Source: Cryptomeria japonica (lineage: Eukaryota > Streptophyta > Pinopsida > Cupressales > Cupressaceae). From it: 64,000 nt of DNA. Each line of letters begins with the position of its first letter. The stretch's first letter is position 1. The DNA lies in the NCBI RefSeq assembly GCF_030272615.1, contig NC_081408.1:312125118-312189117 (forward strand), read 5' to 3'. Shown here in pieces: positions 35,059 through 46,865 of this stretch. The translations under genes and the position numbers were made by a program. Under the pieces are notes generated by a model, which saw only the letters and a program-made list of their open reading frames with translations, searched no databases and was not told the origin of the DNA.

Positions 35059-35102
<44 letters not shown>

Positions 35103-35838
35103 GTGTATATATGTATATATGTATATATATATATGTGTATATATGTATATATGTATATATGACTATATATGTGTATATATATGTATATATATATATGTGT
35201 ATGTATATATATATATGTATATATACATATATATATCTATATATATATATAAGTATGAATATATATATATATATGTATTTATAAAATATCTGAGTATATA
35301 TCTGTAGAACGAGATTGTGCTCATGAAGGGCATAGGATGACTATTGGAAACTAAGACTACCAATAAAAGGAGATGTATCAGAGCAAAAACCCTTATAATC
35401 GAAGCCTCAAAGCATAATTAACACTTCCCCCCATATTTAACCTTGAAGCATGAGAAAGACCTAGGAAAGCAGATTTCTTCAGAAAAATAGAGATTGAAAG
35501 ATCCACATTATGCCTTTATATAGTCATAATCACATATCTATATATTACTTATGGATATATAGCTTCATGTCTTCGTGAATCAAAAAATAGCAAGAGGCAA
35601 AACCATCTCAAGTCCAATGGAAAAGTATTGAAAGATCATCTATGCAGCATTCCTATTCAAAAAGATTTAAAAGGTTGTTAAGCACATTGCCTCTAAGTAT
35701 TCTATAACTGCTTAAAACAAAAAAGGATTATTTCTGATAACGTAACCTCATCCTCGAAGAATACCATTCCAAGGGCCTTCATCCTTTCTTGCTCAGCTTG
35801 TGGGGAGGGTGAGGCCCGGAGCTCTCTGGTGCATCTGC
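33563..35838 (-). other. Distal 3' region of the LINE
   Basis: About 2.3 kb with no convincing ORF. The first 250 bases are the conserved LINE tail. 34925-35284 is a microsatellite. The rest is AT-rich sequence of unknown origin. Confidence 0.6.
34925..35284. repeat. Compound TG/TA microsatellite
   Basis: About 24 TG units (34925-34973) followed by a variable TATA/TACA/TGTA array to about 35280. The apparent ORFs here are an artefact of the repeat. Confidence 0.95.
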
Positions 35839-36417
35839 TCAGAGGGCAACAGGGGAATGAGGGAGAGGCACATGATCAGGGATGATCGTGATATTCTCTG
35901 CCTCCAAATAGTTATGCAACCACTTCTCACGTGGGGGTTTCTTAACTTGGAGAATCCAAGAGAGAAATAGGAAATTCCTACTTCTGACAGAGCGCAGAGC
36001 TTCGAAAGCCACCGGGTCTTCAATTACTAGAATAGGGGAGCGAGGAACTGCGATATTCTTTCTGGTAAGGACATCATAGTCCCATGGTTTGGGAGCTCTG
36101 AGTTCTTCATCTATATTGACCATAACCCATTCTAATTCACCGAGAATGTCTTTAATGAAGACCTTCTTGCATAATTTCGCCACCATGTCCCTATCCTTTT
36201 CAAAATGCATTGCAAGGGCTAAAAACATAGCTGCAATATCCGAGTTTGCTCTGGTTCGGTCCTCATTCATAATGAAATCCCTCCCTAGAAATTTCATTAC
36301 CGCTCCAGAGATCAAAGGGTTTTGTTGAACAAGAATACCTCTCAACCGCTCGTCCTTAATCTCACTGATGAAGGCCATCTGACGTTTCAGCCCCAAAAGC
36401 CTGAGCATCGTATCCAT
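35839..36417 (-). CDS. Open 192-codon ORF in the LINE 3' region (possible ORF3), unknown function
   Basis: ATG 36417 to a TGA at its low-coordinate end, with no internal stop. The product is soluble-looking with no clear membrane segment: MDTMLRLLGLKRQMAFISE at the start, then RDFIMNEDRTRANSDIAAMF, GELEWVMVNIDEELRAP, and a Pro-rich end (VPLPHSPVAL). I recognise no domain. It lies on the same strand as ORF2, 1.4 kb downstream of RNase H. ORF2 has about one stop per 115 codons, so 192 open codons are mildly notable but not proof of selection. It could be an accessory LINE ORF, a transduced host exon, or chance. Confidence 0.4.
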   Translation of the reverse strand: MDTMLRLLGLKRQMAFISEIKDERLRGILVQQNPLISGAVMKFLGRDFIMNEDRTRANSDIAAMFLALAMHFEKDRDMVAKLCKKVFIKDILGELEWVMVNIDEELRAPKPWDYDVLTRKNIAVPRSPILVIEDPVAFEALRSVRSRNFLFLSWILQVKKPPREKWLHNYLEAENITIIPDHVPLPHSPVAL

Positions 36418-37193
36418 TGTAGCTTAACAGAAGAAACTTAGCATTCTAAAATAGGACTCGCACTCTTAAAGCTGCATATTGAGCAACTACTAAAGAGTAA
36501 ATACAAAACATGGAGTGCAAATTTCAAGGCACAAGATCATTATTACTAACACCTACAGCCATCAAGCGAAGGGTACCTCAACTGTCCCATCACTACGGGG
36601 ACATAAACTTGACTTCACAAAGAGCCATCAAAAGGCCTTGATCGAGAAATGAAGCTGACGTGTGATGTTCGACAATAATATTTCATATGGCAACTGAAGC
36701 TCTACAACTATAGGGGTTCAGAAGATGGAAAATATAGAGGTAGATAACTAGAAAGGCTTAAGTCTTAGAGGAAGGCCACCTTTACATTAATAATATTAGC
36801 TTTATATCCATGTCGCATATGCTTAGATAAAATATGAAATCATGTTTATAAACCTATACTTATTAATGTATGGTTTAGTCTTCTGCTAGTCCTCAAGTTT
36901 ATCTAGATAGGGCAGCGGGACAATATAAGGCTACATTTAGGTATAGCCAAGTAAGAAAGGGAAAATGAGGCCAAATAAATCACAAAGTATCTGTATGAAT
37001 CTTTAAAACCTATCTGAATGAAGGTAAGAGGAGATATTCCTAGAAGGTTAAATAAATAATTGAATATTTAAACAATGGCTCTGAGAATATATGGATAAGC
37101 GGCTTAGAGGATTTGAGCAATTAGAGATGACTCTCAATCTAAAGATAGGCCTACCAGGATCCGAACCTACCTAGATATAAATATGCTTGAAAA

Positions 37194-37607
<414 letters not shown>

Positions 37608-37834
37608 AGGAAGTTTGAGATCGCACCGAATCTCCTTATAGATCTAAATATGGATATGTAAACTATCGAGATATGCTTAGATATATATATAAGATTAATG
37701 ATTATCTGAACTGCAGGGTTCAGGGGAAGGTATGAGTATGGAGCTAATCCGAGGTAGCTAAGATCCAGACAAGCAAGATGTGAGGGGAGGGAAGGCATGA
37801 GGATGGATACTGGGGCCATGAAGAGGACCTTGTC

Positions 37835-38260
37835 TTAGGTTGGCATAGACAGGAGTTTGATGCCATCAGCCCCCAAGTTGGCTAGCTCATCCATCCTTTT
37901 ATTGCCTTCCCTATAGATATGATTAACTGTAAACCTATCAAGACCTTTGCATAGGTCTATAGCCTTTGATAGAAAGGTATTAAGTTTCCAATTAGGCATG
38001 CTCCCTTTCCTTAGAGCATTGACAATTATAGCCGAATCTCCCTCAATATCTAAGCATTTAACTTCAAGTTTCCTGCATAAGAGCAAGCCTTCCACCAAGG
38101 CCATCAATTCTGCCCAGTTGTTTGTGTTGATGCCAACCAGAGAGGCAAGGGATGATATTTCCTTTCCTTCCCAGTTATGAACAACACATCCAATCCCTGC
38201 TTGCCCTGGGTTGCCCCGAGAAGCCCCATCAAAGTTTAGCTTTAGCCACACTTCACCAAG
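37835..38260 (-). pseudogene. LINE ORF2 RNase H domain
   Basis: RNase H type-1 fold at the ORF2 C-terminus: LNFDGASRGNPGQAGIG (D), NNWAELMALVEGL (E), DIEGDSAIIVNAL (D) and EGNKRMDELANLGAD (D). All catalytic acids are present and the piece 38251-37835 is open. An in-frame stop (TAG for Trp) lies at about 38262. Many plant L1 elements carry such a domain. Confidence 0.9.
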
Positions 38261-40915
38261 GGGCTACCATCTGCATGTCGCCCTTGATCGGAGGCTGGCT
38301 GAAGGGCCTACTCCTACAAAGGGAGGAAAGGACAAGCCCTTCCATCATTTTTTCATCCTTTCATCCCAATAAGATATAGAAGCATTTTTTAGTGAACCTA
38401 AGGTAAGTCTATTGTTCACAAGCTTAGTGACAGTTGACTCTATCTTATTGATGATTCTTAGGGCATCTAGTTTTTCATTCTTAAAGAGACACCTATTTCT
38501 TTCTTTCCAAAGTTCCCACATTATGGATGATGGAAGAGCTCTCCATAAACCTTCAAAGAGACATCCACGCCTAAGGAGAGGCTAGGCCATGAGCATCCCT
38601 AAGATGGTGTTGGGAAAGGCTGTAGACCATTCAAGTTTATTCGTAAACCAAATCTAGCATTGATGAGAAAAGGGACAGTTAAGGAGTATATGATTGGTGT
38701 CCTCCTCCTCTGCTTCACATAGAGGACATCTGCTAGGACCCTCATATCCCATACGCCTAAATTTGTCCACAGTGAGGAGTTTTCTTTGGATCGCCAGCTA
38801 GAACAAAATACCTTCCTTAGGCAGACAGTTTCTATCCCAGCAAAGATTCAATGGAAGCTCTGACTTAGGTCTTAAAATTGCTTTGGATATGTGAGAATAC
38901 CCATCCTTGGAATTGTATTCTCCTCTTAAGGAGCCCTCCCATATGAGCTTGTCCTCATCATGACTTAAGACAAAGTTCCTAGAATTAAGAATTGACAAAA
39001 GTTTATGGTTGTCCCTCTTCGAGATGGCTTCATCATCCCTTTCGATCCATTGCCAACCAGCCCCTTCCTTTGAAGGGGAGAGATAACTATTTAGCAAGGG
39101 TCCTCTATGTGATTCAAGAAGGGCCTGGGTGACCCTAAAGTCATGGATGTTTTCAATGGCTTTATACCCTCCCCATGAATCTAACCAGAAGAGGGCTTTG
39201 TCCCCGGACCCCAGGTTCCAAGTTAGCCTATCAAAGATAATCTTCCTGCAATCGAGCATAAAATTCCAAAGGTAGGAACCTCTGGGAGGGTTGGACTCCC
39301 TGAAGATTTGGATTGGATCATCTCCATTAAGGTATTTGAGGTTTAGTAATCTTGCCCATTTGAGGTGAGGAGATCTGAATAATCTCCAAACTAGCTTGGC
39401 CCCCAAGGCTCTACCTTGATCCCGTAGGTTTTTGATGCCAACACCACCATCCTCTTTGGGTGTACATACCTTATCCCAAGAAATGAGTGAGATTTTGTGG
39501 TTGCTATTAGCACCTTGCCAAAAGAAAGTTCTGAGATTCTTGTTGATCTCAGCAAGTTTGGAAGAAGACAACCGTTGGAGGGAGAGCTAGAAAATGGGCA
39601 TAGCTGATAAGACCGATCTAACCAATGTAGCCCTATCGGCCGAAGAGAGCCATTTCCCTTTCCAAGTACTAATCCTAGACTTGATCTTGTCCACTAAGTT
39701 GTCCCATAAATTTGAGGGTCTCCTGCCTCTTTCAAGGGGAATGCCTAAATATTTGCAGGGAAGGGATCCTTGACTAATTTCCAGGACATTGCAGATTTCC
39801 TCTCCTAAAAGGGGGTCTATGTTGAACAAAAAAACTGCAGATTTAGCTAGATTAACCTCTTGACCCAAGGCCAACATGTAGGAATTAAGGATGTCTTTGA
39901 AGGAACGAGCCTCCCCTGAGCCACCTTGCCCAAAAAGCATTGTGTCGTCAACAAATTGCTGGTGGGTGAAAGGGGGGAGGCCACTGGTGATGGGAATACC
40001 TTGGATCCTCCCCTTCTCTTTGGCCACAAAAATAGATCTACCTAGGGCTTCAGCCATAATAATGAAAAGGAAGGGGGACATAGGATCACCTTGCCTGAGC
40101 CCCCTCAAACTACTAAAGAAACCTTCTGGGGAGCCATTAACCAGAACTGAGAATCAAGGGGTGGATACGAATTCGAAGATAAGGTTGATCCAGGTTTTGG
40201 AAAAGCCAAAGGCCTCCAAGCATTTGCATAGGAAGCGCCAATCAACTTTGTCATAAGCTTTACTTATGTCCAATTTGATTAGCATGCTCAGAGATTTGTT
40301 GAGTTGAACCGAATGAATGGCCTCCTGGGCAATAATAACCCTGTCATAGATTGATCTATCCATTACAAAGCCAGTTTGTTCTTCACTAATAATTAAGGGG
40401 AGGAGATTCTGGAGTCTAGCTGCTAAGGTTTTAGTTAAGAGTTTATACAAAGTGTTGCAGAGAACAATTGGTCTGAAGTCATTAAAGCTCTCCAGGTCTT
40501 CATTTTTTGGAATGAGGGCAAGGAAGGTATTGTTGACTTCTTTGAGAATCTTACCCGAATTCCTTACCCCCTCTAAGGAATCCATGATTTATGTTCCCAT
40601 AAAACCCCAGCATTTTTGGAAAAAGCTAGTGGGGAAGCCATCTGAGCCCGGAGCCTTATCTGGATTCATCTTGAAGAAAACAGATTTAACCTCCTCCACT
40701 AAGAATTTCTTTAATAGGGCTTGGTTGTGGTCATCGATAATGAGTTTTGGGAGATTCTTAATAATATTGAGTTGGCCCCTAAGGTTGGAGCCTTCAAGAT
40801 TGTTTAAAATATTCTCATAGAACTTAACTGCCTCAGACGCAACCTTATCCGGTTTAGACATGATGGATCCTTGGCCGTTCATGATCTTAGAGTTCGGTTG
40901 ACCCCTCTCCTTTGC
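38261..40915 (-). pseudogene. LINE ORF2 reverse transcriptase and C-terminal zinc region
   Basis: RT blocks in order: MNPDKAPGSDGFPTSFFQ, FRPIVLCNTLYKLLTK, KLDISKAYDKVDW and GLRQGDPMSPFLF. The catalytic box is QFVDDTMLFG (near 39930), then PCKYLGIPL. The later zinc-binding-like stretch CPLCEAEEEDTNHILLNCPF is typical of plant L1 ORF2. One frame is kept from about 40890 to 37835 with stops near 40586, 40151, 39584, 38795, 38655, 38583, 38347 and 38262. Most stand where Trp is expected. Confidence 0.92.
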
Positions 40916-42033
40916 TTGGTGTTGTTGTGGAAGAACTTGGTGTTCCGATCCCCATCACTCAGCCAAGTCTCCCTGGATTTTTGTTTCTAGAAGATCTCTT
41001 CGTAAGATAGTATCTTTTCATACTCAAAGAGTAGGTCCTTTTCCTTAAGGAAAAGATGTTCATCCATCCCCTTCTCAAGTACCTCAGTGTTAACCATATT
41101 GAGATCATTCTTTATTAGGGTTTTTTTGTCAAAGATGTTACCAAAACTGGTCCTATTCCACTCTAAGAGCTTCCTTTTTATAAGCTTTAACTTACTAGCA
41201 ACAATAAACATCTTCAAACCTGAGAAAATGGAGCTACTCCACCACTTCTCAAGTAAGTTTAGAAAGTTGTCATCTCTAAACCACATATTCTCAAATTTGA
41301 AGGGGCATTTTTTAGGGGAATGGTTGGATGATAAGTTTAATTGGAGTGGGAAATGGTCTGATCCTGATAAAGGGAGAGGCTCTTCCTTCAGGGAGTAATT
41401 TAGCTCTGAGAGCCCTCCATAGATAAAGAACCTATCAAGTTTCTCTGCAATATTATAAAAACCAGATCTTCTATTATTCCAGGTGAAGGCATTCACTGCC
41501 GTCTGGATTTCCAGCAGGGAATTCCTATTGATCTAGAGATTGAAATCTATAGCTGAAGGAGGAAGCTTGCTACTTCCTCCTCTCTTGTCTGATACCTTAG
41601 TGATGGCATTGAAATCTCCACCAATGATACTTAGGTCATTCGAAAAAATTCTTATAAAGGACTCAAGTTCCTTCCATACCTTCACCTTATCCTTATTCTA
41701 GATGGGGCCATATATGTTAATTAGTTTGAATCTAAGGTTATTTTTATAACTTACTACATCTCCTCCTATCCAATTTTGCTTAATCTCTCAAGGTGTGAAC
41801 GAAAGGGTTCTAGAATCCCAAATGATAGCTAAACCCCCTAAGGCGCCTGTGGCCGGGGAGTGTTTTAGTTGTCTAGCCCCTAGTTTTTGCTCAAAGAGGG
41901 AAATCTTAGATGCGCTCATTTTTGTTTCTTGAATTAACATTAAGTCAGGTTTAGAATCAAAGATACAACACTTTAAGATGAGTTGTTTGTTAGGGGCATT
42001 CAAACCCCTAACATTCCACGTTATGATTTTCAT
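40916..42033 (-). pseudogene. LINE ORF2 APE-type endonuclease domain
   Basis: ATG 42033 begins MKIITWNVRGLNAP. Then follow MLIQETKMS, the Tyr-Gly-Pro turn, IGGDFNAI, EKLDRFF and LSGSDHFPL, the signature steps of the APE endonuclease that nicks target DNA. Stops are near 41787, 41698, 41532 and 40986. A frame change at about 40890-40915 separates it from RT. The ATG overlaps the ORF1 stop (ATGA, 42033-42030). Confidence 0.9.
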
Positions 42034-43851
42034 GGCTCTGTGGGGAGGAACTTCCCCTCCCCTACATTAAAAAGAGTAGATATTTTGGACTGACCTCTAG
42101 CTTCTCCATCCTTTAATCTCAGTTCAGCAAGGGATCTCCTGCCCCTTCTTTTACTGAATCTAGCACAATCCGGAGAGTCTTTGCTTTTAACAGAGCAGAG
42201 AATGCCTAGGGTATTAGGTTGCTGATTTTCCAAGTTCTCTGATGCTATAAAGAGTTCATCTATTTCTAAGTTAACTCTAGTAATATTTACTAGATTATTA
42301 ACAAGGAGATCCCTTTGTCTTTCCAATTCCTCATCATCACATATTTCATCAACCAATTGATCCATAAGGTCGTTTACTACTTCTTCCCCTATAAAATTGG
42401 CAATGATGTCAACTTCCTTAGACACGCGATCACTCTCAGATACTACAGTTGTAACAGGGTCAACCCTTAGCGAAGAAGGGCAAGCCTCTTCCCCCAGAGG
42501 GGCCTTCAGACTTGAGACTCGGGAGAATGCTTGATTCTGCTGGGAAGCCCTTGCTAGATCTTGGGGAGGATTATCTTTCTCTTTTGATAGCACTGAGATG
42601 GTGAGATTCTGCAGAGGGGAGGGTTTTGAGGAGCTCTCTCTCTCTAGTGGGGTAAGAGAGCAAGATGGTAACATATTTGTCATACCAGGCTGTTCTGTCT
42701 AGGGGAGCCACTCACAAATTTCCCCCTTCCAAGTTTCAATCCCTGAGAGAAGGGTCACCTATAGGGGGATTGACAGAAGGCAGTGGTTGGGGAGGAGAAC
42801 ATGAGGTCTTAACTGGGGATCTCTGATGACACAAAACCGTGGCAGGGTGATTAGTGCTAGTATTATTAAAACCCTCAATGGAGAAACCCCCTCCTTCCAC
42901 AAATCTAATTGGAACGATTCTCAACTTGGAAATTGATTTAGGGAAAGCATTTTTAAAGGGGGTTTTCCTTGGCCTTTTAACTTTGAAAGGACCATTGTAG
43001 AAGGGTAATTCAAGGGATAAACATAGGTTATCGCATTTAAGTGTTACGGGTTCGATAGTTTTAATGTTAATATCCATATTAACAATCAGAAGATGGTTAA
43101 AGAAGCTTAGGGCTGATTTTTTAACTTCTACAATTTTACCTATTTTGTTCCCTAAAATTCTTTAAAAATCATTATTTCGTAATTCTACCAGAATTTTTTC
43201 GAGTGATATAGCTCTATTGACCATGCATGAATTTAATTGAGAAGGATGAAAGAGGGTTTGCCATCCCCAACAGTCAAACCCTAAGCCCATGAACTTTGAT
43301 AAGCCCTCGTTTAGCAGTGAATTTCTTAAATTTTGATTACCGCATTCAATAGCTAAGAACTGATCAGGAAGGATGTCAATTTTTACCTAGTTATTGAGAG
43401 AAGACACCACCCAATTAGCGATTTGTTCAGTCGGGATCCCCCAACCTTTCCATCATGCAAAAAAAATTATGTCGTTGTAGTGCATTTGATACATATCCAA
43501 TGTTTCGGTATCAATATCAATGATCATCCTACTGGGACTAGCTTTTGGTAGTTTTCCCAAGGACTTTCTAGTAAAGAGAACGGAAACCGGGGGCCTGTTT
43601 GACCAGTTAGGTTTTATAAAACCTTCCTTCTAGCCAAGGTTGGGATTTCGCATAAGACAATTTGATTGCCCTACTGCCTTATTATTTTTGTGCCTTACCG
43701 ACTGCCAGTTTCGATCCTCGCCTTGGAGCGAAGGAAGGGGAGCCCTAGCCGAATCAACCAGAGAATACTTTGTTTTTGCAAAGAAAGCTTCTTGCTCGAT
43801 GGTTCGAGATTTTACCCTACTAAGTTCATCTGCCCTAGTGTGACTAGCCAA
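42030..43851 (-). pseudogene. LINE ORF1 (nucleic-acid-binding protein)
   Basis: The frame can be followed from about 43851 (no ATG; the piece opens with TTG) to TGA 42032-42030. A DUF4283-like region (for example WWKGWGIPTEQIANWVVSSL) lies at about 43380-43480. A Lys/Arg-rich region follows (PFKVKRPRKTPF, about 42950), then a long polar and acidic C-terminal part with a serine-rich segment (42030-42683). Stops occur at several places, including just after 42736. No CCHC knuckle was seen. Confidence 0.75.
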
Positions 43852-44028
43852 AACAACGAACTGATTTCCATAGCCTTAGTGAACACCTCACAGTGGATAA
43901 GGATGCTCGCAGAGAAATGGTAATGTCTTGAATCTACTTTTCACATGCAAAGCCATATTCGCACATAGTAAGATCTCATATGCAATAAATTAATAATATA
44001 GTACTAATATATATAATAATAAATTAAT
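43852..44028 (-). other. LINE 5' UTR
   Basis: About 180 bases before ORF1, AT-rich at the extreme end. No promoter motif is recognised. It directly abuts the target-site duplication, so the 5' end is probably close to full length, although an extended upstream part could be missing. Confidence 0.6.
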
Positions 44029-44043
44029 AATCAATCCCCTTTT

Positions 44044-45132
44044 ATTCTTCTAAAAATCCTCAATCTTAAATCTCCTCAAATTCATCCTCTTAACTAATTA
44101 ATTTCAATTAATTAGTTAACCTAGTGATTCCTAAAAATCACCTTTTTCCTAATCCATCATTAACCTAATGAATTCTTCTAGAAACTCCCTAAACTCACTT
44201 AGCATTGTTCTTCTAATTTTTAATTCCCTCCACTCATTCTCTCTCCTAGTCAAATCCTCGTACAAAATCTTATATACTCTAATCCCTCTCCTAATGAGTT
44301 GCTAGTGGCTAATCATCATGACTAGCCACAAAGTCAACTCTGTGTCCCTTCCATCCAACCACTCTCCTTAAATGCTCTTTTCCTAGGTGAATGTGAGATT
44401 TTCAAAATCTCACATTCCTCTAAGCATCTCATCTTCCAAGGAATTTTTGATTCCTCCTTATTCCTCCAATCCCCATGAGCATCCCTTTTGAAGAAATTTT
44501 TAATTCTTTATTTCCATACCCCAAGGAATATCCTATCCCTCTCAAGGCACAATGGGAAGTCTTCCTAATGAACCTTGAGGAGTGTGGAGACAAGAAATGC
44601 CTTTAAGGCATATCTCTTGGTCTCCACACCTCCTCTTGGGGCCTTGTGTGGTCTCACAAGGAATCCTGACCCTCCATCTTGGGTCAATCCTAGCCCTCCA
44701 TTTCTCCTCCTCTCTTCCTAAAAATTGAGGACTCCATTCCCTCATATATCATCTCTAATTTTAGCAAATCCATGTTACTAGTTTGTGCCTAGGAAACCAT
44801 CCTTGCATCCTTACCATGCCAAAAGTAGCACTCATCCATACTAGCCATCTCATCCTTCAATCCTTAACCCATCACATCCATTTGTGCACAATATTGGAGA
44901 GCCAACCACATCAATCAATCTAGGAGAAAATCAACATCACGTTGGAGGCATTTGGGTGCACTTTGACGTCATCCAAGCTCCATCTGAAGGATAAAGTAAA
45001 AGTTTGCAAGGTATAAGCATTGTCTTCATGTTTTCATGTGGTTTGATTTAAGTTCCATGTTTTTAATATGTTTTAGTGTTTTGTTTGCATCATATCCACC
45101 TAAATTCACCTTACTACTTTTTACCATCTTCA
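44044..45132 (+). repeat. Element D 3' LTR, part 2
   Basis: Continues the LTR after the LINE and ends CA at 45131-45132. It contains a perfect palindrome (arms GAATGTGAGATTTT, 44389-44402, and AAAATCTCACATTC, 44404-44417) of which the 5' LTR keeps one arm only. The TATA box is mutated. Confidence 0.9.
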
Positions 45133-45137
45133 CAACC

Positions 45138-45373
45138 CAATGCAAGTTGCAACCCACTTTTTGAAATAAATTTTATTTCAATTAAATCCTAAAATTCCTC
45201 CTACTTGCATTTTCCTACAAAATCCACTTGCATACCTAAGCCCCCTTCTATATTCTTCCGATCAATTCTATAATTAGCCTAATTACCCCTTAATCATTTG
45301 CACATATCTTAAGAAAAAGGTCACTTCTCGGAAACCCCCAAAGTCTTCACAAACCATTAAAGGCTTTGTGTCT
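45138..45373 (+). repeat. Possible LTR of element F, fragment 2
   Basis: Sequence between D and E. It includes another perfect palindrome (arms TTGAAATAAA and TTTATTTCAA, about 45155-45175), as in 10518-10795. No ORF. It is assigned with fragment 1 because D's duplication joins them. Confidence 0.4.
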
Positions 45374-45378
45374 CTAAC

Positions 45379-46792
45379 TGTTGGCATTGCATGAAGATTG
45401 CATTGATGAAGTATAGTGTTGTCATTGATGTCAATAGTAATCGGTAATGGAGTTGTATTGCAACTGGTAGTGATGCAATAATGCAAACAGTAGTAAAGCA
45501 GTGAAGGAAACCGGTATTGGTATTTGAAGCAGAGTGATCAACCGGTAACCCTAACTAGTTGATATGCCAAACCCTAACCGATGGAGCTTGGTGAATCTGT
45601 TATGATGATCTATGATTGAATGGTGATCAGAGATGGAGATGCCATGTATGCATGATGCACGTGATGAGTTTCAAAGTGGTTTTGGCGCATGAAGATAATT
45701 GTTTATCTTGGGAATGAGTAAATGCATAACATGAAGTGATAACTGTGTGATGAGTTACAGGACCCGATATGCGATGATCCAAGAGCGGTTCAAGTTGTCT
45801 ACAATAATGTGTAATTGATTGCTATGTAATCCAACGGTCATGATTGAACCGATATGTTTGTAATCTCTATGAGAGTTGTAGGTTTTGTGATGTGTTACCA
45901 ACCTATTGTATTTTCTTATAAGGTCGATGAGTTGTTTTGTAATTTGTTGGCAATTTGGTTAATTATGGTAGTGTGACTGTTGTCAAACTAGAAGGAGTGT
46001 TTGCAGAATGTTGTGAAGGAGGATAGGAGCAGAAAAGGATCTGACTAAGCAAGATAATTCTATTACCAGATCAGCAAAGACATTGTTGTTCTCTAACCAT
46101 TACAATAGTTAAATCCTTTAACCGAGTAAGCTTTAACAGGCTTGGTGTTGTCTAAATCCTCTAACCAGGTGATCCATTAGTTTGGATTTGAAATCCTCTA
46201 GTGAGGTCACTCCTAATAGGCTATTGCCTTTAACAGGGTATTTTAGTCAATCCCTTAACCGGGTGGTCCCTAATCGGATTTGTTCTTAACGGGACATTAT
46301 TGTATAAGATTCTAACAAGGCTTGGCTCCTAATAGGGCTAACTTCAGAAGAGTTCAGAATACTTGTGAGTATTCATCCCCACCGTGGTTTTCCCCATTTG
46401 GGTTTCCATGTGAAAAATCATCGTGTCAAGTGGTGAATGATTTTGTGGATATGTTTAGATATGATTAACTAGTAAATCCACTTAGATATGTTTAGATGAC
46501 CAGAAGTTATCTAAAATGAGCTATTACTGATGTTAGTAAAGTGGTTTAATATTTTGGTTAAATGGTATGTGAGTTACAAATTTGTTACATTGTATCATTG
46601 ATGTTTTGATCAACCGATAAAGTTTGATAGTGTAGTAACAATTTTTGATTCAGAGACTAAACCAGTTAGTTTTGCAAGTTGTTTCTAAGTTGGGATTTAG
46701 TTTGGTGAAAGTTTAGTTTATTTTCTATCTACTGATTCACCCCCCCCCCTCTCAGTAGTTGTCCGGATCCTTATTGTTTCATCATATTATCA
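45379..46792 (+). repeat. Element E 5' LTR
   Basis: TGTTGGC...ATTATCA. It contains a degenerate tandem repeat with core CCTNTAACCGGGT (about 46085-46345), the CCACCGTGGTTTTCCCC module (46378-46412), and the TCACCCCCCCCCCTCTCAGTAG block near 46737-46757. It differs from the 3' copy by about 6-8%, mostly transitions. Confidence 0.93.
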
Positions 46793-46794
46793 AT

Positions 46795-46806
46795 TGGTAT
46801 CAAAGC
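46795..46806 (+). other. Element E primer binding site
   Basis: TGGTATCAAAGC has one mismatch to the initiator tRNA-Met complement and lies two bases after the LTR. Confidence 0.9.
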
Positions 46807-46865
46807 ATTTAAGGTCCTCTTGTGTTTAAGCCTAATAGCTTGAGGTAAAGATCTAGGAGAACGTG

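Noticed and set aside
34906-35307. Open frames of 77-133 codons on the plus strand
   Set aside because: They are TG/TA microsatellite translated into Cys-Val and Tyr-Ile repeats, with no coding value.
40452-40820. 122-codon plus-strand ORF
   Set aside because: Shadow of the conserved LINE RT on the minus strand.
44029-44043. 44029-45132 first seen as an independent repeat similar to 11000-12041
   Set aside because: The 15-bp duplication and matching LTR length show it is the second half of D's 3' LTR, split by the LINE.
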